A stretch of DNA of 38,168 nt from an uncultured Dialister sp. (GTDB taxonomy: Bacteria > Bacillota > Negativicutes > Veillonellales > Dialisteraceae): positions 1 through 38,168 of the forward strand of contig CAKPUX010000016.1 of assembly GCA_934193095.1 (NCBI GenBank). The letters run 5' to 3'. A program made the translations under genes and the position numbers. Numbering within the stretch: position 1 is the stretch's first letter; each line of letters opens with the position of its first letter. This document shows positions 24,694 to 34,679 of the stretch, piece after piece. The notes below the pieces were generated by a model. The model was not told where the DNA came from. It saw nothing but the letters and a program-made list of their open reading frames with translations, and searched no databases.

Positions 24694-25275
24694 TTACGGA
24701 TACAATCCCAGTTCCTTTAGTTCTTGAATTCTAGGTTGTGCTTTTTCTTGCAACTTAATGTAGGCCTTTCGTTCTTCTGGTGTTAATTCAGCTGCGGAAT
24801 AAGCCTGGGTAAATTGTTTTCCATACTTTTCATACTTTGCTATCGATTCATCCAAATCTTGGGAATCCTTGTCCGGAATATTCTCATTCCGTAGCAAAGT
24901 AATATGAAATGGATCTGCCTGTATTATCCAAAATCCATCTCGACCGAGCACGTATAATACCTTATATTGGTAAAACCATCCCATTTCCATTTCATAATCA
25001 TAGACATTGCTATCTAAGTGTGTTGCAATGAATCCAGTGCGAATATCAGATTGTTCTTCTGGTTGCATATCTACCATTGTCCATGGTATTTTTTGGTTTG
25101 GTCTTGAAGCAATTAAAATCCTAAGTCTATCCCCAAAAGCTTGTATAGTTTCATTATACCACCCATTAGGCCACTTAAAATCTTCAATAGCCCTCGCTGT
25201 GCCAAATATAACATGATACCCAAGAACAATTACTATTATCCATAAGATTATTTTTCTCAGAGTCAAGTTTCTCAT
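24694..25275 (-). CDS. Candidate CDI immunity protein, membrane-anchored
   Basis: 193 aa, no family recognised. It starts 15 nt after the cdiA stop, with GGAAGGAG 8 nt before its ATG. This is the position and spacing expected of cdiI. One membrane segment (about residues 9-25, LWIIVIVLGYHVIFG) is preceded by basic residues (RNLTLRK), predicting an N-in anchor with the remaining ~165 residues outside the cytoplasmic membrane. That domain is rich in aromatic and acidic residues and ends in a charged helical stretch. The topology suggests neutralising a toxin in the periplasm, as the colicin M immunity protein Cmi does. Its AT-rich composition matches the 3' end of cdiA, consistent with moving together as a cassette. 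Function rests on context only. Confidence 0.7.
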   Translation of the reverse strand: MRNLTLRKIILWIIVIVLGYHVIFGTARAIEDFKWPNGWYNETIQAFGDRLRILIASRPNQKIPWTMVDMQPEEQSDIRTGFIATHLDSNVYDYEMEMGWFYQYKVLYVLGRDGFWIIQADPFHITLLRNENIPDKDSQDLDESIAKYEKYGKQFTQAYSAAELTPEERKAYIKLQEKAQPRIQELKELGLYP

Positions 25276-25290
25276 TGTTTTGGCTCCTTC

Positions 25291-28200
25291 CTATATATGG
25301 CCTTTTATAGAAGCTGTCCAGTTAAATGGTTGTAACGCCCCAATTTTTTGATATATCACTGCTCCATTATTCATGACAAGCTTAATATGTTCATTTTGGT
25401 AGTTTGGCTTGGTGAGTCCATGCCAATCAAAATTATATGTATCACCAACTTCTCCTACATAAGAAATATGACCACTTTTATCTTTCTCTATACCAATTGC
25501 CAACTTTACTTTGCCATAAGCCAATTGTTGGTCTCGCGAAGCATAACCATAATTATTAGTGCCGTTAAAATCCATAGATGAATAAAAATATTTTTTCTCA
25601 CCGGGTTTCATGTTTCTCGCTAATTCTTTTACTTTAGTCGCTAATATTTCGGAGTTTTCCAAATCTGTTGACACATCAGAGCCATAGGCAAAGGACAATG
25701 GTTTTCCACTTCCAGCTAAGCTATATTTTAAGAATTGGGAGGCAATTGGTGTATGCAATGTCCGTTCCGAAGCTTCTGCACCAATAAATCCTACTGTTTT
25801 TAGCCCACTATAATTCACCATAGAAACTTCCGGCGATTTTAGCGCTAATTTCGTAAGAAAGTTCTCTCTTGAATCTGCCAAGTCAGCAGCCAAGTTTCTT
25901 TCTAGATCCCTCTTAGCCTCATACCAATCTGAATGATTGCATTCTTCTGATAATGAATGATTTTTCTTGGCAGTCACATTAATGCCAGGTAGTTCATAGA
26001 TGTTCCCTAGTGTATCTGACTTGGATTGATTAAAGTCATGTGTTTTCCTGATTATATTCAAATCCTCCTGATGTGCTTCCAGAAATTCTTTAAAATACAC
26101 ATCCATAATGCGTGCTATATTCTCATCATCAATGCCATGTTCCTTTAAGCAATCTACCACGGCATTTTCGGATTCTTTATTACCATATTCCCAATATTTT
26201 GATTGGTCTGCTTCCGGATCCAATGAGCGGACTTTGACTAAGATATCCAGTAGCAGTCCTTCAATTTCTTTGTCAGTCATTTGTTGTCCGCTCTTTTTGC
26301 ATAGAAAATTTTTTACATCGTCTTCTGTAAGTCTTTCGTAGGCTAATTTATTCCACTTAGTTGCAGTCAAGGCAATATTAATTGCATCAGATACATCTTT
26401 ACCACTAAGTTTTCCTATAGCAGCTCCTACTCCAGCGCTGATCCATTGTACGGTATCTGGGTGTTTCTGTACCCAGTCTTGACCTTTTGTTTTGGTTAAG
26501 TATCCCATCATATACTCATTCACACTGCCAGATAAGGCACCGGAAGCCGCACTGCCTCCTGCCATGTCCCCCATTAGGGCGCCAAAGGCTCCATGAAGCA
26601 GCATCTTCTCCGTAGAACCATCTTCCCATCCTTTGCTTTCGGCATATTTATGGATTGCCTGATTGCCGTACTTTTCCAGCATGCCTATCAGTTCCTGCTT
26701 TTCTTCTACCTTGCTCTTATCAAAGATTTCTTGCAGCTGATTCAGGCTGTTTTTTGTATCTCTGTTCAGCTTCGAAATATCCTGCTTCTGGTGCTCCCTG
26801 TCTATGATAGTAATCGTCCCTTCCGACACTGCAGACTTAGTCGTGCTGTCAGCGCTTCCTCTGATGGCAGGGGAAATCGATGGCGTGAGGCCCCTCTCAT
26901 TCAACCTAGTGCCTTCGTCCTTCGAAGCGTAGGAAATCCCCAGACCGCCCGCTTTGTAGTCTGCACTGTTTTTCATATCTTCCCATGCTAGTGTACCTGT
27001 GGTGAGGCGGTTCTTATCCGCATTTGCTACGCTATCGATCAGTCCGCCTTTGAGGCGGGTATTTTCTTTGACCGTTATCTCGTATCCATCATTTCCGGCA
27101 TGGATGCCGCTTTGCGAAGTAACGCTATCAAAATCGCTTCGCATGCTGCCGCGAGAGGCGTTGCCGGTCAAGTTGACCTTGCCCGGAAGTGTGCTGACAT
27201 GCATGCCAGCCGAAGCATTCTCCGATGTATAGTGATGAGAGGCCTGCTGGCTCGTGATATTCATATTTCCACCGATATTCATCGTGACCTTACCTCCGCT
27301 CAGGGTACTGCCTATCAGGTTCGTGTCTTTCCCGCTGTGGGAAGTGAGCTCATTTCTGGCTTGGATAGTACTTTCTTTATAAGAAACTGACGTATCATTC
27401 TCTTTGCCTTTTCCTGCATAGAGGCTACCTTCTACAGTAATCGGGGCATGTGCAGAAATAGAAACGCCGAGACTGCCTCCTTTGCTAGACTCGGTCATGT
27501 TCTGCTGCTGCGTTTCTTCTGCTGAAGTAATAGTCAGGTTTTGGCCTACATGCCATGTGACATTCTCACCTTCTACAGCGGAACCTTTGATTTCCATGTC
27601 AGATTTAGCCTGTATCGAGACATTTTTTCCAGCACTCAGGGTGCTTCCCTGTGCTTCTGTTCTTACGCTATGGTTTTCCGACTGGCTGGATGTACTTCCG
27701 ATGCCGACAGATACGGCCAAGTGTACTTTGCCACTTGAAAGATCTTTCAGCGCGGAGTTCTCACCTTTTAGGTCAGACTTTACTGTATCATAGGCTTCAT
27801 AGCCATAAAGTGCTTTGAGACGGTTATCCGAAACAGCCGTTGCTTTTGCTAGCGGTGCTTCTACCTTCTGAAGAGCCTTTATCGTATCACCGCCTACAGA
27901 GACAGTGAGCCCGCTCTTTCTATACTCGTGCTTTTCATCGCTGTGATATACATTGTCCTTGCTGGAAATCTGTACATTCTCGCCTGTGATAGAAATATTC
28001 TTCCCCGCGAGTACGGCTGACGCGCCGACTTCCGTCTTGTTGCCCGATTCGATCGACACATTGCCTCTTACACTTCCCACGGTCGATGACTTCTGAAGAA
28101 GGTCAGCATCGCTATACTGATCATTCCGTTTTTCGCTGCCGATAGTAAAACCTAATCCACCACTAAGAAGTCCGCTCTTCTTGACGCGTTTCTCATAGTC

Positions 28201-31200
28201 GTGCTGTTCTACTTCTTCTGCACTGGTGATAGTCGTATTTTTGCCAGAAGTGATAGACACATCATTCGTTCCTACCACATTGGACGCTGTGATGGTGGTG
28301 CTTTCCCCAGAAATAATGCCTACCTTCTCGCCAGAAAGCATGCTGCCGGTGGCGGTTTTGCTTTCGTCGTGACTCTTGATGGCGGTGGTCTTCTTGGAGA
28401 GGAAACCACTTTCTTTGTACTTCAAGCCATAGTCGTCCGTGGCTTCGTTATATCCGTTTTCGATGGTTACATCATTAGCAGCTTTCATGGAAACCTGCCC
28501 ATTTTCACTAGCTACGGTGGTACTTCTCGCTTTGATATCATTGCCTGAAATGAGCGAGATATCTTTCCCGGCGGTCAAAGTATTCGCTGTTTCTGTTTTG
28601 CGATAGGTGCGGATATAGTTGTCACTATTCTCAGTCATATCTTTCTTGGCTTCCAGACTATCCGTATCCATAGTGAGATTGTGCCCAGCAGAGAAGATCA
28701 TAGAGCCATTTTTACCTAAAGCGGCTAGCGTAGCACCAGTCATAGTAATGTCTTGCCCTGCTTGCATCAGGAGTACACCTTCTTGCCCTTTCACTGCGAT
28801 GCCAGCAGTGGTGTCCAGTATGTCCTGATTCTTTCCATGCTGGATGGTGTTTTTCATGGTAATGTTTCTGCCCGCATCTAGGGAGATTCTATCTTCTCCT
28901 TCGATGATACCACTCTGCAATATGTCTTGGCTTGCTTTGAGGGAGAGGTCATTTCCGAAAATGGTACCGGTATTAACGATATTTTTAGACTTCACGACGA
29001 TGGTATTTCCTTTGAGTGTGCCTTGGTTCGTCAAAGTACCCTTGGTATCTGTAATCAAGGTATTGGCACTGATGAGGCTGCCGTCTTCGGTGAGGGCTTT
29101 TGCCGTGCTGGCTTTGAGATACACATGAGGATAAAGAACCGTGTATGTCTTGCCATTTACGGTAACCGTGGTGGTTTCTAGCCAGACGATGTCACTGGTG
29201 AGGCTTGCCATTTGTTCTTTGGTGAGAGAAATGCCTAGTTTCAGATTGTATTCTTTCGCATAGGCGATACCTGCATCCATGAGGGCTTTGTATTCTTCTT
29301 CGTCATTGCTATAGCCATTGAGATAACGCATACCAGTGAGCTGGGTCACTTGGTTCCGGATGAGTTCTTGTTCATAGAATCCGTCACCGAGCCGTTTATT
29401 TACTTTGTCGTTATCCCAGAGAAGCTGGTTGTACATGTAATCAGACGAGAGAAATGTCTTTTTGTTTGTGAAGGCCGGATCGGTCTCGATGAGATACTTG
29501 GCCTTCTCTTCTGGATGGAGCTTGTAGAGAGAGCTATCTGGGATAAAAGACAGCGTGCCACCTGTTTCTTTTCCGGCTGTACTGCCTGGATTGGTTTCTT
29601 TCCCAGTAGCAAATGGATTCAAATTCTGCTGAACGTTGTCACGCATGGTCTGGGTGATGTCTTCTTTATTTGGATTCTTTCCTGTATTTCCTTCATAGGA
29701 TCCAACATCAAGAGAGGTGGGGTTGTCCAGCTCTTTCTGTGGCGTCTTGAAGATTTGATCTCGATAGTGTCGTCTCCATGCTTTGTGAGGGAAATGCTTT
29801 TTCTTGGTATAGCTTCCCTGAGTTGTACCGAAGGTGATTTTCTGCACTTGATTCTTTTCGGCAATGTTGTCCAATGTGCCACTGTTTGCCGTGAGGGTAC
29901 TCCCAGCGGTGATACGGCTGTTTTCATTGGTCACGTTGCCAGAGAGGATCATATCTTTCCCACTGGAAATGTTGCCCGCTTTCGTTTCCTGCACTTGTTT
30001 TTCTGACGTGTGGGTGATGGTGCGAATGATGGTGTAGTATTTGATGGCTTTACTTTCGATAGCACCGATGGAATCATTGTAAGCCTTGGCTTCTTCGTTG
30101 TAGGCTTTTATCTTTTCATTGAGTTGATTCAATATTTCTTTATACTGCTTGTCCCAATCGGCTTGCTTCGGATCATCATAGCCGGGGCGTGGAGTATCCA
30201 TGGATTTGACACCCAGTTCTTTAAAAATGGGATCATTGTAGTCATAGTTTGGTGCTTCTTGGCCTACTAAATCGTCGGGGACTGGTTTTTCACCGTCTTT
30301 CCGTTCTTCCTCGGTGATTTGTTCTATCTTGTCATAACCGGCTTCTTCGTAGAGTGTTTTCGGGGTGATACCTTTGTTATGGTACGCCCCATAGCCGCTT
30401 CCCAGCTCAGAGAATTCACTTTCATCAAAGACTTGTCCTTGTTCCGGATGGTCTTGCTGATCAATACGGATACGGTTCGGATTCGTGGTGTGGCTGGTCC
30501 ATACTCGTTTAGCAGAGAAGGCTTCGTTTTCATTGGTGATGGTAGGAGCTGTGAGAGACATATTTCCTTGTGCTTTGATGTCAGCTCCTTGGTTAGTGAT
30601 GTCTTTGGCTTCGGAAATAGCCATGTCGCCACCGGCATAGAGCAGAGAAGAGGCACTATTCAGCAAGGTGTCCCCTGTAATGATCATGCCATTCCGTGCA
30701 GCGATAGTGGCAGACTTCACCTGTGCCATATCTGCTAAAATAGCCTCGACAGCCGTTTTGGAAGTAGCATAGGCCGCTTGCTTATTTTCTATTTCTTTGA
30801 AATAGTTTTCTTTTTCACTATCGCTCTTGAAAGCGGTCACGTCGATGGCGAAGGCATCATCCAGATCTTTTTCTTTCTGCTTTAAATCTTTCATAGCAGC
30901 AGATAGTTTTTCTTCCAGTACTTTATCTTTTCTATTTTCCAGCGTCTTAGCATGAAGGGTAATGTCTTCACCATAGATGCGACCGGTAGCTATATTCTGT
31001 AATATATCTGTGGTGATTGTATTTGCTTGGTCAGCACTCACTAAACCACGGTTTGTCAGAGTCGTGGACGTGATAGAAACACTGCCACCGTTGATCTCAC
31101 CACTTTCTTTATTGGAAATATCTTTGGCACTGAGTGTAAGTGTCCCTTTGGATTCCAGTTTCTTGCTGTTAGTCAGGTTACCTTTGGCGGAAATGGTCAG

Positions 31201-32760
31201 ATTTCCATCTGCCTGGGTGATACCGTAGTTTTCTTTCGCACTGTCATTGGTGATGTCATGATCTGTGGTGATAGTCAGATTATTACCTGCTGCCAATTTC
31301 CCATCCAGCTGAATATCTTTCGTTGTGATAGTTTCATTCTGCCCAGCCGTGATGGTTCCTTGGGCATTATGAATCAGATCAGATGAAATAGAAATATTCT
31401 CATTGGCAGCGATTAGACCTTGTTCATTTTCCAGTTTGTCTGATACAGAAATGGTATTGCTCCCATAAGCAGTTAGTTTCCCTTGAGAGTTATTTAGTGT
31501 TTTTCCTTGGATAGACAAGGTACTACCAGAAGCGATATTACCATTCATGTTGTCCGTATGACTGGCTTGGATAGTCACATTTCCATTGGCAAGGATTTCA
31601 CTATTGGAATTGTCCAGCGCATTTTCTTCTTCACTGGTTGTGGTAATGGACAAGTCTTTTTCAGAAGCAATGGTCTTGTGATTGGTGACTTGGTTGGCAG
31701 TGATTGCCATATTTCCAACGCTTCCGATGGTTTTATCATTGACAACCTGCCCGTCAGCGCGTAACGTCATATTTCCGGAAGCTGCCATAGTGCCAGTATT
31801 CTGTATATCTTTCGCATGGATGGTCATATCTTCCGTGCTGTGGGTGGTGCCGGCATGGTATAAGTTTCCTTGGTTATCCAGCACCATATGCTGGCTTTCG
31901 ATGGCACCTTTAATGTCTATAGGAAGGCCTTTTTCATTGCCAATAAGGAAGATACGTCCAGCATACATGCCGCCTAGGTCTTTCACATCAATGGCAATCT
32001 CCGGTTTCTTTCCTTTTCCTTCGATAGCAGTGACTTTCCCTGTATTGGCATCAATCACATTGGCACCGGTGGTGACATGTACGGTATTCCCAAAGATAGC
32101 CGCTTTGATTTCTGCGGCTCTGGTATAAAGTTCCAATGTGTCTGCTTTTTTACCATTGAGCCCATTTCCGGTGATAAGAATGGTAGCGTCATTATCTATG
32201 CGGAAATCTTTCAGTCGTTCCTTGTTGTCATACTCCGGTTTGCCCGTGGTCAAAATGGCACGAGCTGTATTGATGAATCCGCCACCATTGACGGTAATAC
32301 CATTCGGATTGGCAATGATCACATCAGCTTTATGGCCTGCTACTTCCAGAAACCCATTCATCGTCGTAGGATTTCCGCTGGTCACTTGGTTCACAATGAT
32401 TTTCGCCGGACCTTGTGCCATATTGGCATTGCCTTGCACGTAACCGGCCAGTTCCGTTTTGGATAGGGTATAGGAGTTGTTCAGAATGGCCCCTTTAGTA
32501 GGTATATTGAATCGTTCATAGTCATTCCGAGAGACGCCACCGACAGTGGGAGCAGAAATATTGACCAAGGGGATCCCATTGGCTGTTTCCTGCACTAATG
32601 GATACCGATTTCCCGGTGCTTTTGTATCAGGAAGAATGGGGGCTTCTGCCCATGCGATGGTATCACCGAAAAAGACACCGCTCAGTAAGACACAGAGTAT
32701 CTTCCGTCCTAAGGATTTCATGGCTTTTGTTTTGAGAGACATGGATGGTATGGATTTCAT
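25291..32760 (-). CDS. cdiA: CdiA-type filamentous haemagglutinin / contact-dependent inhibition effector
   Basis: 2489-aa TpsA exoprotein. The signal peptide is ~1-40 and the two-partner secretion domain ~40-300 (ANPNGI and NTARAILTTG motifs). FHA beta-helix repeats follow to ~1000, with a helical, lysine/glutamate-rich insertion at ~605-690. Around 1100-1190 is the conserved block beginning near LGDGFYEQELIRNQV and ending SDIVWLE. A second FHA region spans ~1200-1900 with haemagglutinin type-2 repeats. The pretoxin region at ~2050-2130 (HGAFGALMGDMAGGSAASG) ends in ATKWN (2133-2137), where other CdiA proteins have VENN. The last ~180 residues look like colicin M: TPIASQFLKYSLAGSG, then YGKVKLA...SYVGEVGDTYNFDWH (D2440, Y2442, H2447). 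cdiB lies upstream and the putative immunity gene downstream. The ATG at 32760 has AAGGA 11 nt upstream. Toxin class is inferred from remembered colicin M sequence. Confidence 0.92.
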   Translation of the reverse strand: MKSIPSMSLKTKAMKSLGRKILCVLLSGVFFGDTIAWAEAPILPDTKAPGNRYPLVQETANGIPLVNISAPTVGGVSRNDYERFNIPTKGAILNNSYTLSKTELAGYVQGNANMAQGPAKIIVNQVTSGNPTTMNGFLEVAGHKADVIIANPNGITVNGGGFINTARAILTTGKPEYDNKERLKDFRIDNDATILITGNGLNGKKADTLELYTRAAEIKAAIFGNTVHVTTGANVIDANTGKVTAIEGKGKKPEIAIDVKDLGGMYAGRIFLIGNEKGLPIDIKGAIESQHMVLDNQGNLYHAGTTHSTEDMTIHAKDIQNTGTMAASGNMTLRADGQVVNDKTIGSVGNMAITANQVTNHKTIASEKDLSITTTSEEENALDNSNSEILANGNVTIQASHTDNMNGNIASGSTLSIQGKTLNNSQGKLTAYGSNTISVSDKLENEQGLIAANENISISSDLIHNAQGTITAGQNETITTKDIQLDGKLAAGNNLTITTDHDITNDSAKENYGITQADGNLTISAKGNLTNSKKLESKGTLTLSAKDISNKESGEINGGSVSITSTTLTNRGLVSADQANTITTDILQNIATGRIYGEDITLHAKTLENRKDKVLEEKLSAAMKDLKQKEKDLDDAFAIDVTAFKSDSEKENYFKEIENKQAAYATSKTAVEAILADMAQVKSATIAARNGMIITGDTLLNSASSLLYAGGDMAISEAKDITNQGADIKAQGNMSLTAPTITNENEAFSAKRVWTSHTTNPNRIRIDQQDHPEQGQVFDESEFSELGSGYGAYHNKGITPKTLYEEAGYDKIEQITEEERKDGEKPVPDDLVGQEAPNYDYNDPIFKELGVKSMDTPRPGYDDPKQADWDKQYKEILNQLNEKIKAYNEEAKAYNDSIGAIESKAIKYYTIIRTITHTSEKQVQETKAGNISSGKDMILSGNVTNENSRITAGSTLTANSGTLDNIAEKNQVQKITFGTTQGSYTKKKHFPHKAWRRHYRDQIFKTPQKELDNPTSLDVGSYEGNTGKNPNKEDITQTMRDNVQQNLNPFATGKETNPGSTAGKETGGTLSFIPDSSLYKLHPEEKAKYLIETDPAFTNKKTFLSSDYMYNQLLWDNDKVNKRLGDGFYEQELIRNQVTQLTGMRYLNGYSNDEEEYKALMDAGIAYAKEYNLKLGISLTKEQMASLTSDIVWLETTTVTVNGKTYTVLYPHVYLKASTAKALTEDGSLISANTLITDTKGTLTNQGTLKGNTIVVKSKNIVNTGTIFGNDLSLKASQDILQSGIIEGEDRISLDAGRNITMKNTIQHGKNQDILDTTAGIAVKGQEGVLLMQAGQDITMTGATLAALGKNGSMIFSAGHNLTMDTDSLEAKKDMTENSDNYIRTYRKTETANTLTAGKDISLISGNDIKARSTTVASENGQVSMKAANDVTIENGYNEATDDYGLKYKESGFLSKKTTAIKSHDESKTATGSMLSGEKVGIISGESTTITASNVVGTNDVSITSGKNTTITSAEEVEQHDYEKRVKKSGLLSGGLGFTIGSEKRNDQYSDADLLQKSSTVGSVRGNVSIESGNKTEVGASAVLAGKNISITGENVQISSKDNVYHSDEKHEYRKSGLTVSVGGDTIKALQKVEAPLAKATAVSDNRLKALYGYEAYDTVKSDLKGENSALKDLSSGKVHLAVSVGIGSTSSQSENHSVRTEAQGSTLSAGKNVSIQAKSDMEIKGSAVEGENVTWHVGQNLTITSAEETQQQNMTESSKGGSLGVSISAHAPITVEGSLYAGKGKENDTSVSYKESTIQARNELTSHSGKDTNLIGSTLSGGKVTMNIGGNMNITSQQASHHYTSENASAGMHVSTLPGKVNLTGNASRGSMRSDFDSVTSQSGIHAGNDGYEITVKENTRLKGGLIDSVANADKNRLTTGTLAWEDMKNSADYKAGGLGISYASKDEGTRLNERGLTPSISPAIRGSADSTTKSAVSEGTITIIDREHQKQDISKLNRDTKNSLNQLQEIFDKSKVEEKQELIGMLEKYGNQAIHKYAESKGWEDGSTEKMLLHGAFGALMGDMAGGSAASGALSGSVNEYMMGYLTKTKGQDWVQKHPDTVQWISAGVGAAIGKLSGKDVSDAINIALTATKWNKLAYERLTEDDVKNFLCKKSGQQMTDKEIEGLLLDILVKVRSLDPEADQSKYWEYGNKESENAVVDCLKEHGIDDENIARIMDVYFKEFLEAHQEDLNIIRKTHDFNQSKSDTLGNIYELPGINVTAKKNHSLSEECNHSDWYEAKRDLERNLAADLADSRENFLTKLALKSPEVSMVNYSGLKTVGFIGAEASERTLHTPIASQFLKYSLAGSGKPLSFAYGSDVSTDLENSEILATKVKELARNMKPGEKKYFYSSMDFNGTNNYGYASRDQQLAYGKVKLAIGIEKDKSGHISYVGEVGDTYNFDWHGLTKPNYQNEHIKLVMNNGAVIYQKIGALQPFNWTASIKGHI

Positions 32761-32783
32761 GGTATGATGCTTCCTTTATATCT

Positions 32784-32845
32784 GTAGGCAGTTAGCAGTT
32801 GGAGGTTAGCCGTCATTGATATACTGCTGAGTACCAATTGCCTAC
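32784..32845 (-). other. Inverted repeat in the cdiB-cdiA gap
   Basis: GTAGGCA (32784-32790) and TGCCTAC (32839-32845) can pair across a 48-nt loop in the 111-nt spacer. No T-run follows, so it is not a normal terminator. It could influence the cdiB:cdiA expression ratio, or be chance. Confidence 0.3.
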
Positions 32846-32871
32846 CACTAACTAATTCTTGCTAACTAATA

Positions 32872-34560
32872 CTAAAATTTCCAGCTTACAGTAAATCCGG
32901 GAACCCATTTCCTGGTGTGATAGCCTTCGGGTTTGTACAGGCTGTGGCTGATCAAGGCATCGTAGGAAAGCCCTGAGGAAAAGTTTCCACGAAGGCCCAA
33001 TGCCATACCTGCTATGGTGCGGCCCACCAGAACATCAGTAGATACACCGTATACGCTGCCTACATCCAGTCCCAGGTAGATATCGCTATGAAGGATAGGA
33101 ATGTTGGAAGATAGTTCATTTCTCAGGTACCATCCACTTTCTCCCATTAGGGTATATTCTCCATCAAAGCCTCTGACGGTATATCTATTTCCTATGCTTA
33201 TGGCATCTACGCCGTATAGCCTATTTCCTTTTGTATTCCATTGTCCATGAAGGGAGCTGGAAAAGGATGCTTGACGATGCCCCATTGTAAACGGCTGCTG
33301 CCAGTCGATGTCAAAGAGCCACATCTGGTACCTTGTTTTTGGAGAATCGGGATAGGTATTTTCTTTTTGGGCTCCTAGCCATCCGGTCCCTTGTTTATGC
33401 CCCAGTCGTACATAGAGGGTATTTTTTCCTATATATATGCGATCAGATAAACCAACCTCTAAAGCAGTGGTATCCATGGCTTGTACGGGGATTTCCATGT
33501 CGTTAATAAAGTAATGGGAGTCTCTCTTGATCATAGAAATATCCAGTGCTTTTCTTTCTGATTGGGAACGAGAAATCATATGGTCATAGGTGAAGCGGGT
33601 GGTCTGTGTCTTCCCACTGCTGATAAAGTCATAAGGGATACCGGCAACGGTTTGATGATAGCGGCTGCGATTGTGGCTGATAGTCAGACGGTCTTTCCCT
33701 TTCGGGATCGTATAGGAAAAGCTCTGATACCGACTCCCCTTTTCAGAGCCTCTCCGACTTCCATCCAATACAGCAGATAGTTGTAAGGTATCATTGGCAT
33801 GAAATACATCATCAAAAACAATGCCTGCATTCCATTGGTATTTCCCTGTTTCTTTCATGCCGGAGTCATCTGACGATAGCATCCCATGGACTTGCTTTCC
33901 CTGTTGCACGGTGAGTTCTAGATCCGAATAGCCGGCCTTAGCCGTAGGAAGTATTTTCATGGACACCTCTTGGGACGATACTCGTTTCATATTTTCCAGG
34001 CCTTCCTCCAGCATGCGAAGGTTCAAGAGGTCTCCGTCCCGGATGGGGAATGCGTTCTGCCAGGGAAGTTTCTTACTGCCCTGGCTGTAGATGACCTGAT
34101 GCAGTCTACCGGGCAAACATAATAAATGAAGAGTGCCTGCAGAAATATTCTGCTCAGGAATCACGACCTGGGTGGTCACATAGCCTTTATCTTGCAGCTT
34201 TTGATTGAGTATTCTCACTAGTTTCTCTATGTCGTTCATGCTCAATTTCTGCTTTTCGTAGGCATGCACCTTGTCGTTCAAGAAATCCAGTTCTTCCGGT
34301 AGACCTTCTAGATGAATTTCGTCCACATAAAAAGCAGCCATCGAGGGAGAGATGTCCTGTGTCTCTTTCTCGATGGCTGTTTTTTCTACTTTTATGCGGG
34401 GCAGAACGGCTCTGTCTTTTTTCCATTGTTCCAATTGCCGAGCTTGGTTCAGCTGTTCCTGCTGTATAAAAGGCTCAGATGCCTTTATGGCAGAAACCGG
34501 CAGCGTATAAAGTATAGATAGTGATAAAGTGGCTATAAGAATCGGTGTACTTCTTTTCAT
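32872..34560 (-). CDS. cdiB: CdiB/TpsB outer-membrane transporter
   Basis: Omp85-superfamily pore that exports CdiA. 562 aa. The signal peptide is residues 1-28. A periplasmic plug helix region (QLNQARQLEQWKKD) is followed by a POTRA domain (about 80-160, with YVDEIHLEGLPEEL and GYVTTQVVIPEQNI). A 16-stranded barrel carries the TpsB signature VRGF near residue 460 (NRYTVRGFDGEY) and ends in a terminal aromatic F (VSWKF). GAGGAG precedes the ATG by 11 nt. It is the first gene of the locus; presence of this barrel is direct evidence of an outer membrane in the host. Confidence 0.95.
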   Translation of the reverse strand: MKRSTPILIATLSLSILYTLPVSAIKASEPFIQQEQLNQARQLEQWKKDRAVLPRIKVEKTAIEKETQDISPSMAAFYVDEIHLEGLPEELDFLNDKVHAYEKQKLSMNDIEKLVRILNQKLQDKGYVTTQVVIPEQNISAGTLHLLCLPGRLHQVIYSQGSKKLPWQNAFPIRDGDLLNLRMLEEGLENMKRVSSQEVSMKILPTAKAGYSDLELTVQQGKQVHGMLSSDDSGMKETGKYQWNAGIVFDDVFHANDTLQLSAVLDGSRRGSEKGSRYQSFSYTIPKGKDRLTISHNRSRYHQTVAGIPYDFISSGKTQTTRFTYDHMISRSQSERKALDISMIKRDSHYFINDMEIPVQAMDTTALEVGLSDRIYIGKNTLYVRLGHKQGTGWLGAQKENTYPDSPKTRYQMWLFDIDWQQPFTMGHRQASFSSSLHGQWNTKGNRLYGVDAISIGNRYTVRGFDGEYTLMGESGWYLRNELSSNIPILHSDIYLGLDVGSVYGVSTDVLVGRTIAGMALGLRGNFSSGLSYDALISHSLYKPEGYHTRKWVPGFTVSWKF

Positions 34561-34612
34561 GTTCCCATATCCTCCTCAAAATGATAGATTTTCATTACTT
34601 TCTTTAGAGAAT

Positions 34613-34641
34613 ATGTTACAGCTTTTACTAAAGATTAGCAA
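34613..34641 (-). promoter_or_regulatory. Possible promoter of cdiBAI
   Basis: Read leftward TTGCTA (34636-34641), 17 nt, TAACAT (34613-34618), 53 nt before the cdiB ATG. Just upstream lies CCGGA-ATTA-TCCGG (34662-34675), a short perfect inverted repeat that could be an operator. Confidence 0.4.
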
Positions 34642-34679
34642 GTAGGGAAAACGGAAAATAACCGGAATTATCCGGAATG

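Noticed and set aside
25291..32760. VENN motif marking the CdiA toxin junction
   Set aside because: No VENN is present in the protein; ATKWN occupies the equivalent position, so the boundary is inferred instead.
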